The translations under genes and the position numbers were made by a program. A stretch of 64,000 bases of DNA from an uncultured Tropicimonas sp. Its GTDB lineage: Bacteria; Pseudomonadota; Alphaproteobacteria; Rhodobacterales; Rhodobacteraceae. The notes under the pieces are model-generated. The model had not been told where the DNA came from and did no database searches. It saw only the letters and a list, made by a program, of their open reading frames with translations. Positions 25,685-33,993 of the stretch are shown one piece after another; positions within the stretch are counted from its first letter, which is position 1; each line of letters opens with the position of its first letter. The stretch covers positions 62,001 to 126,000 of the forward strand of contig CANMIP010000012.1 in assembly GCA_947497945.1 (NCBI GenBank). Reading direction: 5' to 3'.

Positions 25685-26278
25685 ATGACCCGAGAGCTCA
25701 AGACATATCCCAACGCGCATTACTACACTGAGGACGGGAAATTCCGGATGGAAGTCGCCCGGGAGGCCGTGTTCGACCTGATGCGCTACTATGACGACGC
25801 CATCCCCGAGCGGTTCCAGACAGACGATTTCTGGGTCAAGGATTTCAATATCAGTGATTTCGCCTTTTCCGGCCTGGCCGGGATCTTCTGGTTCAGCGAT
25901 CCCGAATACAACCTCTCCGGCCACGAGATGTTCCTGCTGCCGGACCAGGCAATCCCCGAGCACTGGCATGTCGGCACCGACGTGACCGGGCCGAAGCTGG
26001 AGCACTGGCATGTGCGCCATGGCGAGATCTTCACCTATGCCGAGGGCGAGCCGACCGAGGGCGCCGAAGCCGATGTGCCGCCTTCCCATCGCGGCTGCAC
26101 CCACGCGCTCAAGCGTATGCGGGTTGGTGTCGGCGAGGTTGCCCGGCTCGCGGCTCCGGCCGAATGGCACTGGATGCGCGCCGGCCCCATGGGCGCCATC
26201 GTGACCGAATATGCCACGCATCACGACCATGAAGGCCTGCGCTTCAGCCATCCGGACGGGAAGTTCTTCCTGGACTAG
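25685..26278 (+). CDS. Cupin-fold sugar isomerase, D-lyxose ketol-isomerase-like
   Basis: This is a 197-aa single-domain cupin. Metal ligands are visible in PEHWHVG (two His) and in LEHWHVRHGE further on, with a late ATHHDHEG that may cap the site. Cupin D-lyxose isomerases interconvert D-lyxose and D-xylulose or D-mannose and D-fructose; this protein matches their general pattern, but the exact sugar is not known. The ATG at 25685 follows AAGGAGAAACCA. It is the last gene of the decayed sugar importer operon, so it would act on the imported sugar. Confidence 0.65.
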   Translation: MTRELKTYPNAHYYTEDGKFRMEVAREAVFDLMRYYDDAIPERFQTDDFWVKDFNISDFAFSGLAGIFWFSDPEYNLSGHEMFLLPDQAIPEHWHVGTDVTGPKLEHWHVRHGEIFTYAEGEPTEGAEADVPPSHRGCTHALKRMRVGVGEVARLAAPAEWHWMRAGPMGAIVTEYATHHDHEGLRFSHPDGKFFLD

Positions 26279-26299
26279 GACCGGCCTTGAGAGACCGCC

Positions 26300-26326
26300 G
26301 CGTCGGGCCGCCCGCCGGCCCGACGC
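26300..26326. terminator. Hairpin between convergent isomerase and phosphomutase genes
   Basis: A 10-bp perfect stem (GCGTCGGGCC / GGCCCGACGC) with a 7-base loop lies between two converging genes. It can act on both strands; no T-tract is present. The rest of the 150-base gap shows no feature. Confidence 0.5.
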
Positions 26327-26428
26327 CACCGGCATATCGCCCGCCCGTCTTTCCTGCCTTCGGCGGCAGACCGGCCTCGCAGTTCGCCCCTCTCCTGCCC
26401 AAATCGGACATCGCTCTCCATTTGTCGA

Positions 26429-27829
26429 TCAGAGTTTCCCGACGGCGCCCTCGATATCCCCGCCAAGCGACGGGAAACGCTTCGAGAAAAGCTCCCCGAT
26501 CCGGACAAGATCCGCCCGGCTCTCACCTTCCAGCCGGATCGTCACCTTCGGCTCGGTGATCGAACGGCGCACCAGAAGCCATCCGCCTGGCCAGACCAGC
26601 CGGACCCCGTCGATCTTCTGCACCTCGGCGCCGTCGAGTCCCGCCTCGCAATCGCGCAGAAGCGCGTCGATTGCCTCCTTCTGCATCGGAATCCGGATAT
26701 CGGAGGTCATGAACATCTCCGGCAGGGCCTCCACAAATGCCGACAGCGGGCGGTCCTGCCGTGTCAGCCACCCCGCCAGCAACAGCGAAATGTGCAGCGG
26801 GTCGTCGCGCCCGTTGATCGAACCGAGAAAGACATGGCCGGACAATTCCACCCCCGCGACGGCCGCGTTGTCGAGCACCATGCGCTTCATATAGGCATGC
26901 CCGCTCTTGCAGCGCAGCGCCCTGCCCCCGAGTTCCGCGATGGCGCGTTCGAGATGCATCGAGCACTTGATGTCGAGGATCACGCTGTCGCCGGGACCGC
27001 AGGGGACGGCCCCCTTGAAGAGAATGATGGCCAGCCGTTCCGCACCCAGGATACGCCCCGTGTCATCGACGACGGCGATACGGTCGCCATCGCCGTCGAA
27101 CCCGACGCCGAAATCGGCGCCGGTCTCGCGCACGCGCGCGGCCAGAGCCGCGAGATGTTCCGGCACGGCGCAATCGGGGTTGCGCTCGGAGAAGCTGCCA
27201 TCGAGCCGGTCATGCAGGGCGGAGACCTCGGCGCCGAGGCCCGCAAAGACCTTCGAGGCGACCCCCGACATGCATCCATTGCCCGGATCGACCACCACTT
27301 TCAGCCCGGCAAGCGACTGCCCGCCAAAAGCCTCGACCATCATCGCCATGTAATCCTGTTTCGCGCCCTCCCAGCGGCGGAACCGGGCCGCGCCGGGCGC
27401 CGGAATCACGGCGCTTTCGGACGCCCTGGCCGCCAGGTCCAGGATGTCTTCCGGCTTCGGCGGCAGCTCCCCGTTCATCACCTTCAGCCCGTTCCAGTGC
27501 GGTGGGTTGTGCGACGCGGTGCAGATCGCGGAGGCCTGCGCCCCGAGCCTGTCCTTGGCCCAGTAGATCGCCGGGGTCGGTACTTCGGCGCCAAGGGCGA
27601 CGATGCCGATGGGCGAGGCGGAGAGCCCGGAGATCACCGCGTCGAGCAGGGCGGGCGTCGAGTGTCGTCCGTCACCGCCAATGACCAGAGTGTCGCCGTC
27701 CCCCGCGGTATCCGCCAGCAGGCGGCCATATTCGCGGCCGACACGGGCGAAGATGTCCTCGTTGACCTGGTCGGGATAGGTGCCGCGGATGTCGCAATCC
27801 TTGAAGGCGTCGGTGTTCATCGGGGACAT
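26429..27829 (-). CDS. Phosphomannomutase / phosphoglucomutase family protein
   Basis: This 466-aa alpha-D-phosphohexomutase interconverts hexose 1- and 6-phosphates. The phosphoserine is S106 in TASHNPP and the Mg loop is DGDGD (245-249). A C-terminal phosphate-binding domain with LEGESR follows. ATG 27829 has AGGAGGAG 7 bases upstream. It is the last gene on the minus strand after the FGGY kinase (103-base gap) and may belong to the same transcript. Preference for glucose or mannose cannot be read from sequence. Beside a disaccharide-phosphorylase-type gene it could turn glucose-1-P into glucose-6-P. Confidence 0.88.
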   Translation of the reverse strand: MSPMNTDAFKDCDIRGTYPDQVNEDIFARVGREYGRLLADTAGDGDTLVIGGDGRHSTPALLDAVISGLSASPIGIVALGAEVPTPAIYWAKDRLGAQASAICTASHNPPHWNGLKVMNGELPPKPEDILDLAARASESAVIPAPGAARFRRWEGAKQDYMAMMVEAFGGQSLAGLKVVVDPGNGCMSGVASKVFAGLGAEVSALHDRLDGSFSERNPDCAVPEHLAALAARVRETGADFGVGFDGDGDRIAVVDDTGRILGAERLAIILFKGAVPCGPGDSVILDIKCSMHLERAIAELGGRALRCKSGHAYMKRMVLDNAAVAGVELSGHVFLGSINGRDDPLHISLLLAGWLTRQDRPLSAFVEALPEMFMTSDIRIPMQKEAIDALLRDCEAGLDGAEVQKIDGVRLVWPGGWLLVRRSITEPKVTIRLEGESRADLVRIGELFSKRFPSLGGDIEGAVGKL

Positions 27830-27932
27830 GTCGATACTCCTCCTCTGTTTGCCGGGCGCAGCCCGACAGGGACGGGCACCCGGCCCGAACCATGCGTTTG
27901 TGGAACGTCTGCCTGCCCGGCGGGGCGGGCGG

Positions 27933-29213
27933 TCAGGCGGGAGCGGCCCCCGCCCGGGTCATGAGTGGCACGCGGGCCGCGCCGATGGCGGCCTCGGTTT
28001 CGCCGGCCGTTTCCGGGACGAGCCCCAGATGGCGGGCGCGAATCCGTGTGAAGACCGGGTTGCGGGCGCCGCCCCCGGCAGAAAAGACCCGCGCCGGCGC
28101 CCCGCCCCCGGCGGCCGCGATCACGTCGAAGCATTGCGCTTCGATCCGGGCGATGCCGTCGAAGAGACCGTGCAGGAACCGCGCGTCGTCTTCGGGGCGC
28201 GGCGTGAGCCGCGGGGCAAGCGCGGGGTCGTTGACGGGGAAGCGCTCCCCGGGCTCGACCAGCGGGTAATAGTCGAGCCCGCTGTTTCTCTCCGGGTCGA
28301 TCTGGACGCTCAGCGCCGCGAGTTCGGCATCGCTGAAGAAATGGCGCAGAACCCGGCCGCCGGTGTTGGACGCGCCGCCCACCAGCCAGGTATCGCCGAC
28401 CCGGTGCGAGTAGAGGCCACGGTCAGGATCGTCGATGCGCCGCGAGACCAGCATCTTGATCGCCAGCGTCGAGCCGAGCGACGTCACCGCGACGCCCGCC
28501 TCCAGCGGAGCAGTGGCGAGGAAGGCGGCGATGCTGTCGGTGGTGCCGGCATGGACCATCAGCCCGGCGCGCAGGCCAAGCTCGCGTGCGAGCTCCGGAC
28601 GGATCTCTCCGAGCGGCGCGCCAAGCTGATGCGCCCGCGGCAGGATCCCCTCGGGCAGCAATGAAGCGATCCAATCCGGCCAGGCCCCTGTCTCCGGCTC
28701 GACCCCGGTCTTGAGCGCGTTCATCACATCGCTCTGCCCGCCGATCCCGGTCAGGCGGGCGGCAATGAAATCGGCCTGGTGCAGCAGATGCCGCGCGCCC
28801 GGCGCCTCGCCGGCAAGACACATGGCGCGTCCGAGGGCCGAACCGGAGCCGCGCGCGATATGGGGATCGGGCGCAAGTTCAGAGATACTCTTAGCTTCGA
28901 CCTCGAACCCTTTGGAATTATACATCAATGCCCGACTGACTGGCGCCAGGTCGGCATCGACCAGAAGCATCGTTCCGGAGGTGCCATCGACGCAGAGATG
29001 ACCGATCTCGCCCGGGTCCTGCCCGGCCTCAAGCAGCTTCTCGACCTGGGCGGCGAGACAGGAACGGGTCGCCTGCCACCATTTCTCCGCATCGATCCGC
29101 TCCGGATCCTGCGCCAGATGCCCGACCGTCGCCATGGACAGCAGCGCCCCGTCGGGCCCGACCACCGCAGTTCGAATGCCGGAGGTGCCAATATCGATAC
29201 CAAGCGACAGCAT
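27933..29213 (-). CDS. FGGY family carbohydrate kinase (D-ribulokinase-like)
   Basis: This is a 426-aa two-domain sugar kinase with the actin/hexokinase fold. The N-terminal phosphate loop is GIDIGTSGIR, the DGTSGTMLLVD motif contains the usual catalytic region, and VTSLGSTLA and SAGGGARNPVF mark the second nucleotide lobe. It is short for FGGY kinases (about 500 aa), which is typical of the D-ribulose or plant XK1-like branch. It starts 3 bases after the aldolase stop in the MBL-HAD-aldolase-kinase operon. The substrate is probably a ketose, but it is not proven. Confidence 0.82.
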   Translation of the reverse strand: MLSLGIDIGTSGIRTAVVGPDGALLSMATVGHLAQDPERIDAEKWWQATRSCLAAQVEKLLEAGQDPGEIGHLCVDGTSGTMLLVDADLAPVSRALMYNSKGFEVEAKSISELAPDPHIARGSGSALGRAMCLAGEAPGARHLLHQADFIAARLTGIGGQSDVMNALKTGVEPETGAWPDWIASLLPEGILPRAHQLGAPLGEIRPELARELGLRAGLMVHAGTTDSIAAFLATAPLEAGVAVTSLGSTLAIKMLVSRRIDDPDRGLYSHRVGDTWLVGGASNTGGRVLRHFFSDAELAALSVQIDPERNSGLDYYPLVEPGERFPVNDPALAPRLTPRPEDDARFLHGLFDGIARIEAQCFDVIAAAGGGAPARVFSAGGGARNPVFTRIRARHLGLVPETAGETEAAIGAARVPLMTRAGAAPA

Positions 29214-29216
29214 GGC

Positions 29217-30188
29217 TCAGCCCTCTGCCTGCGCGGCCAGCCACTGGCGGTATTTCTCGGCATCCCAGTTCAGCAGTTCGGCCTCGGCCGCGTGGCCGAT
29301 CGGCTCCGGCGTCCATCCTTCTGGCACCCGGCGAAAGATATCCGACAGGCAGGTCAGCATCTTGCGCTGCGTCGCGGTGGCTGTCTTGCGAACCTGGATC
29401 CCCTGCCCGGGCACCAGTATGGCCGGGGGCGCGCTCTCGTTCTCCGCCGTCGGCAGCGCCGCGCCCAGGAACACGACGTGATCGGGATAGTAGGAGCCGG
29501 CCGTGACCCGCTCCAGGGCCAGTGGATCCTGCGCCAGCCAGTTCTCGTCTCCAGCCCATTCGAAGCCCGGAAGCGGGGCGCCCTCGGGCGTTGCCGGAGC
29601 GATCTCGATGGGCGCGCGGTGCAAGCGGGTTTCGACATTTTGCATCAACTGGTCGGCCTCCGCTGTCGTCTTGCCGCAAACGATCAGGCCATGGTTCTGC
29701 AGAACGATCAGTCGCGTGTCCGGCCGGACCCGCTCGGCAATGGCGGTTGTCAGCTCGAGACCGGGCTTGGCGTAGGGAACGAAGACAGGATCGAGCCCGT
29801 CCAGCAGCGTCTTCGCCACCTTTCGCCCTTCCCGTGTGACGACATGGGCCAGCGTGGCGACCGAATGCGAATGCGCCACAACGCGCCAGTCAAAGACTGC
29901 GTGGAAGGTGGTCTCGATCGAGGGGCGCAGTTTGATCGCGGGATCGATCACCGTCGCCTTGCAGGTGCCGTCGCCAGCGCCATGCGCCTCGGCCCGGGCG
30001 GCCTCCCGATCCACGGCGACGAAGATCTCGGAACGCAAGGCATCGGAAAGCTCCATGCCCGAGGCCTTGATCCACATGACCTCGCCTTCCTTGATCGAGG
30101 TGTTGCCGCCCGGCCCCTGGATCAGGAGCGGGTCGGATCCGATCTTGGCCGAGAAGGCGCGGAAAGTGTCGGTGAGCAGCTCTTGCAT
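29217..30188 (-). CDS. Class II aldolase/adducin family protein (long form)
   Basis: This 323-aa protein has an N-terminal class II aldolase domain: GPGGNTSIK phosphate-binding loop, KASGMEL, a catalytic-type Glu in SIETTFHAVF, and the metal histidines in AHSHSVATLAHV, with a third His in QNHGLIV. The extra roughly 100 residues after the domain are seen in a subgroup often found with sugar kinases. It would cleave or epimerise a phosphorylated sugar made by the neighbouring FGGY kinase. It starts 4 bases after the HAD stop, so the genes are coupled. Confidence 0.82.
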   Translation of the reverse strand: MQELLTDTFRAFSAKIGSDPLLIQGPGGNTSIKEGEVMWIKASGMELSDALRSEIFVAVDREAARAEAHGAGDGTCKATVIDPAIKLRPSIETTFHAVFDWRVVAHSHSVATLAHVVTREGRKVAKTLLDGLDPVFVPYAKPGLELTTAIAERVRPDTRLIVLQNHGLIVCGKTTAEADQLMQNVETRLHRAPIEIAPATPEGAPLPGFEWAGDENWLAQDPLALERVTAGSYYPDHVVFLGAALPTAENESAPPAILVPGQGIQVRKTATATQRKMLTCLSDIFRRVPEGWTPEPIGHAAEAELLNWDAEKYRQWLAAQAEG

Positions 30189-30192
30189 AGCC

Positions 30193-31035
30193 TTACCTCA
30201 GGTATTCCAGTGTGTAATCGGGGAGCGGGCTGCCGATCTCGCGGGCCAGCGCGCGGGTGGTTTCGACGATATCGCCGGGATCGAAACGCGCCGCGTGCAG
30301 CCCGGCGCGGATGAAGGCGCTGCGCCAGCCGGCGGCGTGGGCGCCAGCGATGTCATGTTCGAGCGAGTCGCCGACCATCAGGAGCTTCGAAGCCGGCAAG
30401 GCAAGGGTCGCTTCGACCGCGTGAAAGACCTGTGCAAACGGCTTGCCGACAAACCGGACATCGCCGCCGCGCCGGGCATGTGTCGCCGCCAATGCTCCGG
30501 GCGACAAGACGGTGCTGCCGCCTTTGCGCGGCGCACCGCGGTCCGGATTGGAGCAGAGCAGCGGCAGCTTGCGCGCCAGCGCCGTCTCGAAGATGTCGGC
30601 GTGAAGGTCCTCGGGCGCGTTTTCGGGCCACCCCATCAGAAGCACGGCCTCGGCTTGCGACGCGTCGGTCAGCGCAACATCGAGCCCCGCCGCCCATTCC
30701 TCTGCATCCCCGGCCGCGCGGGAGATCTCAACGAGCTTCGAAAACGGCATCCGGCCCACCGCGAAATCGCGCCAGAGCGCCTCGCCAGAGGTCATCACGC
30801 AGTCGAACAGGCCTGCGGGGAAGCCCATCCGGGTCACCGTCTCTTCGTTGGCTGCCGCGCGTCTTCCGGAATTGGAAAGGATCGCAAGGCGGTATCCCCC
30901 GGCTTTCAACCGGCGCAGCGTTTCCATCGCATAGGGATAGGGCGTGCTGCCGTCATGCAGCACGCCCCATTGGTCGACCACGATTGCCTCGATTCCGTCG
31001 AGAGCTTCATCGAGAGTGTCGACTGGGAGGATCAT
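30193..31035 (-). CDS. HAD-superfamily class IIA hydrolase (NagD-like)
   Basis: This is a 280-aa predicted sugar-phosphate phosphatase. Motif I is DQWGVLHDG (the nucleophile is the first Asp), motif II is ILSNSGRR, and motif IV is MVGDSLEHDIAGAHAAG. The class IIA cap contains AVLLMGWPEN. This DQWGVLHDG subgroup is common in alphaproteobacteria. In the operon it may dephosphorylate a dead-end or over-phosphorylated sugar intermediate. It ends 4 bases before the aldolase start and begins 16 bases after the MBL stop. Confidence 0.84.
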   Translation of the reverse strand: MILPVDTLDEALDGIEAIVVDQWGVLHDGSTPYPYAMETLRRLKAGGYRLAILSNSGRRAAANEETVTRMGFPAGLFDCVMTSGEALWRDFAVGRMPFSKLVEISRAAGDAEEWAAGLDVALTDASQAEAVLLMGWPENAPEDLHADIFETALARKLPLLCSNPDRGAPRKGGSTVLSPGALAATHARRGGDVRFVGKPFAQVFHAVEATLALPASKLLMVGDSLEHDIAGAHAAGWRSAFIRAGLHAARFDPGDIVETTRALAREIGSPLPDYTLEYLR

Positions 31036-31051
31036 TGCGGGCGTCCCGCGA

Positions 31052-31987
31052 TCAGGACGGGTCGTCCGGGGTCGGCGGCCAGAGCGAGGCGAGAAAGTCC
31101 TCGACCTCCTCGGGCTTCAGCGCCGGCGCCGCTTTCTCGGCTGTGCCCGGGGGCATATCGCCGAAATAGAACTGGAAGCCGGGGATGAACTGCCGACGCT
31201 TGCGCAGCGGCATGCCCTCATAGGGAAAAACATCGGAGCGGGCATTGGCGAGCTTGTCATGGCAGGGCAGGACGTAATCGGCGCGCTTGTCGATCTCCTC
31301 GACCGATTTCCAGCCGGCATAACTGTCGACAAACCGTGCCGGCACCCAGTAGCGCCATTTCTCCTCGGCGCAGGGCTCCAGGTTGCGTTCCTGGAAGATG
31401 GCGTCGCCGGCGACCACGATATCGCCCATCGAAGTGGCGACCGTCACCGCCATATGGCCAACCGAATGGCCCGGCGTGTGGAACATGGTGATGCCCGGCA
31501 GGACTTCGCATTCCTCGTCCACCGCCTCGAAGACGCAGCCGGTATAGGGCGGCTCGATGCCGAGATAACCGCTCTCATAGGTGCGGTAGTAGAGCGGCAG
31601 CGGGTTGAACGCCATTTCGATCTCGCCCTTGGGCGCGATGTAACGGGCGTTCTTGAATTGCTTCATGTTCTGCACATGGTCCCAGTGCAGGTGGGTGAAG
31701 ACGATGGCGTCGATCTCGTCGGGATGCACGCCGAGCTTCTGTTCGAGATGTTCATGCACCTGCAGGCAGCCGCGCTTGTCGCATTTGTGGTGATACTTCG
31801 TCGCGCGCTCTTCGTCGCACAGCCCGGTATCGATCAGGATCTTGTGCTCGCCGGTGTCCACATAGTGGCAATAGACCGGGTTCCAGATCTTCTTGCCCGC
31901 AGGGCCCTTCCAGAAGATGTAGGTGCCGAGATCGGCTTCAAGCCAGCCGGTATTGATCGGATAGATCTTGGTTTCCTGGACGCCCAT
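31052..31987 (-). CDS. Metallo-beta-lactamase-fold hydrolase, N-acyl homoserine lactonase-like
   Basis: This is a 311-aa zinc hydrolase with the HLHWDH signature (HxHxDH). Further metal ligands are TPGHSVGH and a late CHDKL. The ATG at 31987 has GGAG upstream; a TTG at 32005 is an alternative but falls inside the operator-like repeat. Homologues are named AHL lactonases, but its position at the head of a sugar kinase/aldolase operon suggests a sugar-lactone hydrolase. Quorum quenching is possible but not supported by context. Operator-like repeats lie directly upstream. Confidence 0.8.
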   Translation of the reverse strand: MGVQETKIYPINTGWLEADLGTYIFWKGPAGKKIWNPVYCHYVDTGEHKILIDTGLCDEERATKYHHKCDKRGCLQVHEHLEQKLGVHPDEIDAIVFTHLHWDHVQNMKQFKNARYIAPKGEIEMAFNPLPLYYRTYESGYLGIEPPYTGCVFEAVDEECEVLPGITMFHTPGHSVGHMAVTVATSMGDIVVAGDAIFQERNLEPCAEEKWRYWVPARFVDSYAGWKSVEEIDKRADYVLPCHDKLANARSDVFPYEGMPLRKRRQFIPGFQFYFGDMPPGTAEKAAPALKPEEVEDFLASLWPPTPDDPS

Positions 31988-31997
31988 GGCAAACTCC

Positions 31998-32026
31998 GTA
32001 TGCAACGAATCTTGTTTGCATACAAA
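31998..32026 (-). promoter_or_regulatory. Candidate GntR operator upstream of the MBL operon
   Basis: TTTGCATACAAA at 32015-32026 is the exact reverse complement of TTTGTATGCAAA found in front of the divergent ABC operon (32819-32830). A related partial copy, GTATGCAA, is at 31998-32005. The motif lies in an AT-rich stretch immediately upstream of the MBL gene. GntR/FCD proteins bind short dyads of this length, and the gntR gene lies between the two copies. Confidence 0.6.
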
Positions 32027-32061
32027 ATGCCAGGATTGCGTCCAAAATCAAGATGCAATTT

Positions 32062-32736
32062 CTATTCTGCGTCAGTTCGGGCCAGGGTTTGGATAAAACT
32101 CGCGCGCATGTGGTCGCGCATTCCCTTGGAAGCAGTGGCGGAATCCTCGGAGAAAATATCGGCCACAAGCTCGTCATGGCTGCGTGCGGACGCCAGCAGG
32201 TCTTCCTTGGCGGCGAATTTCTTGGCGCGGAACGGGCCGGTGCGGTGCCGGAACTCCAGGGCTATATCGGCCATGTAGGGGTTCCCGGTCGCCCGGTAGA
32301 TCGCGCGGTGGAACTGCTCGTTGGCGTGCAGATAGGCCTGGATATCGCCTACTTCCGCAGCCGCGATACAGGCGGCCTGCGAGCTCTCTATCTCCGCACG
32401 CGACAGCAATGAAAGCCGCTGGGACGCCATGCGGGCACAGGTTGCCTCGATCTCGTGCATGGCCTCAAAGATCTGCGCCAGTTGCTCGCGTGTATACTCG
32501 GCCACGCGCACGCCGCGCTTTTCGCCCGGCACCAGGACGCCCTGCGCCACAAGGCGCGACAGTGCCTCGCGCACCGGCGTGCGCGACACGCCGAAGCGCT
32601 CGGTCAGGCGCACCTCGTCGAGTCGCTCCCCCGGAGACAATGCGCCCGCGGCAATGTCATCCATCAAGGCGGCCTGTATTCTCTGAACCGTCGTGCCCCG
32701 CTCGCCCGCGCCCGACTTCTTCGCTGACTGTGCCAT
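32062..32736 (-). CDS. GntR family (FCD subfamily) transcriptional regulator
   Basis: This is a 224-aa winged-helix regulator. The ATG at 32736 is chosen because GGGAG precedes it; a much longer upstream open frame to 33933 is antisense to the ABC ATPase. The helix-turn-helix is LTERFGVSRTPVREALSRL (about residues 43-61), and the FCD domain includes ATCARMASQRLS and ANEQFHRAIYRATGN. It resembles the first GntR (3808-4461) in layout. Lying between two sugar operons that share one 12-bp motif, it is their likely common repressor. Confidence 0.87.
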   Translation of the reverse strand: MAQSAKKSGAGERGTTVQRIQAALMDDIAAGALSPGERLDEVRLTERFGVSRTPVREALSRLVAQGVLVPGEKRGVRVAEYTREQLAQIFEAMHEIEATCARMASQRLSLLSRAEIESSQAACIAAAEVGDIQAYLHANEQFHRAIYRATGNPYMADIALEFRHRTGPFRAKKFAAKEDLLASARSHDELVADIFSEDSATASKGMRDHMRASFIQTLARTDAE

Positions 32737-32812
32737 TGACCGCTCCCGTATCAAGTCCGGATCTATCCTCAATAGTACGTTGCCACAAGAAATGCTACTT
32801 TGGATATTTTTC

Positions 32813-32841
32813 TTTGACTTTGTATGCAAATTGGTCAAACC
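32813..32841 (+). promoter_or_regulatory. Candidate GntR operator and promoter upstream of the ABC importer
   Basis: TTTGTATGCAAA (32819-32830) matches the site at 32015-32026 in inverted orientation. It is flanked by TTTGAC (32813-32818) and GTCAAA, which form a wider imperfect dyad. TTGACT at 32814-32819 could be a -35 element, so bound repressor would block the promoter. The region from 32740 to 32877 is AT-rich compared with its surroundings. Confidence 0.6.
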
Positions 32842-32877
32842 TCCGAGTCGAACCGGAGGAATCAGCAGGAAAACGCT

Positions 32878-33966
32878 ATGCCGAGAATCCGCCTGGACAA
32901 TCTCGTGAAGCGCTATGGCGCGCTTGAGGTCCTTCACGACATCGACCTGATCATGGAGGACAACGAGTTCACTGTCCTCGTCGGACCGTCGGGCTGCGGG
33001 AAGTCCACCACGCTGCGCATGGTCGCCGGGCTGGAGACGGTCTCGGAGGGCGAGATCTACATGGATGACCGCCCCGTCTCGAAACTGGAGCCCAAGGATC
33101 GCGACATCGCGATGGTGTTCCAGGATTACGCGCTCTACCCGCATATGAACGTGGCCCGGAACATGTCCTTCGCGCTGCGCCTGCAGAAGGCGCCGAAGGA
33201 CGAGATCGACCGCAAGGTGCGCGACGTGGCCGAGATCCTTGGCCTGACAGACTATCTCGGCCGCAAGCCCGGCGAGCTGTCGGGCGGCCAGCGCCAGCGC
33301 GTTGCGATGGGCCGGGCGCTGACCCGCGACGCCGGCACCTTCCTCTTTGACGAACCGCTCTCCAATCTCGACGCCAAGCTGCGCGGACAGATGCGGGCGG
33401 AGCTGGCCTTGATGAGCCAACGGGTCCGCAAGAACATGATCTATGTCACCCATGACCAGATCGAGGCGATGACGCTCGCCGACCGGATCGTGGTCATGCA
33501 TGACGGCTATATCCAGCAGCAGGGCACGCCCTCGGAGCTGTTCAAGCACCCGGCCAACAAGTTCGTCGCCGGTTTTCTCGGCATGCCGCCGATGAACTTC
33601 CTTGATGCGACGCTGACCGAGCGCGACGGGCGGGCCTTTGCCGAGGGCGATGGCTATTCGATCGCGCTGAGCCCCGAACGCGCGGGCACGGTGCGCAACC
33701 ATCCCGGGCGCGAGGTGATCCTCGGGATCCGGCCATCCGATCTCAATTACGATCCGCAGGCGCTGGAGGAGAGCGCCTTCGACCTGAACGTGGTGGTGTC
33801 CGAATATGTCGGCGCCCAGTCGGTGCTGCTGTGCCGCTGCGGCTCGGCAAATGTCACCGTGGAGTTGAAATCCGAGACGCCGATCGCCCTTGGCGAAACG
33901 CTTCGTTTCTCGGTCAACCCGGCCGGCATCCACCTGTTCGACAAGGAGAGCGAAACCGCGCTCTGA
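32878..33966 (+). CDS. ABC transporter ATP-binding protein, UgpC/MsmK type
   Basis: This is a 362-aa ATPase of a carbohydrate importer. Walker A is GPSGCGKST, the signature is LSGGQRQRVA, Walker B is FLFDEPLSNLD, and the H-loop is VTHDQ. A C-terminal regulatory OB-like domain (about residues 240-362) follows, as in MalK/UgpC proteins. The ATG at 32878 is preceded by GCAGGAAAACGCT. It heads an operon with a binding protein and two permeases, so it energises that importer. Confidence 0.92.
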   Translation: MPRIRLDNLVKRYGALEVLHDIDLIMEDNEFTVLVGPSGCGKSTTLRMVAGLETVSEGEIYMDDRPVSKLEPKDRDIAMVFQDYALYPHMNVARNMSFALRLQKAPKDEIDRKVRDVAEILGLTDYLGRKPGELSGGQRQRVAMGRALTRDAGTFLFDEPLSNLDAKLRGQMRAELALMSQRVRKNMIYVTHDQIEAMTLADRIVVMHDGYIQQQGTPSELFKHPANKFVAGFLGMPPMNFLDATLTERDGRAFAEGDGYSIALSPERAGTVRNHPGREVILGIRPSDLNYDPQALEESAFDLNVVVSEYVGAQSVLLCRCGSANVTVELKSETPIALGETLRFSVNPAGIHLFDKESETAL

Positions 33967-33993
33967 CGCATTTCATCGATTGGAGGAGAAGAG

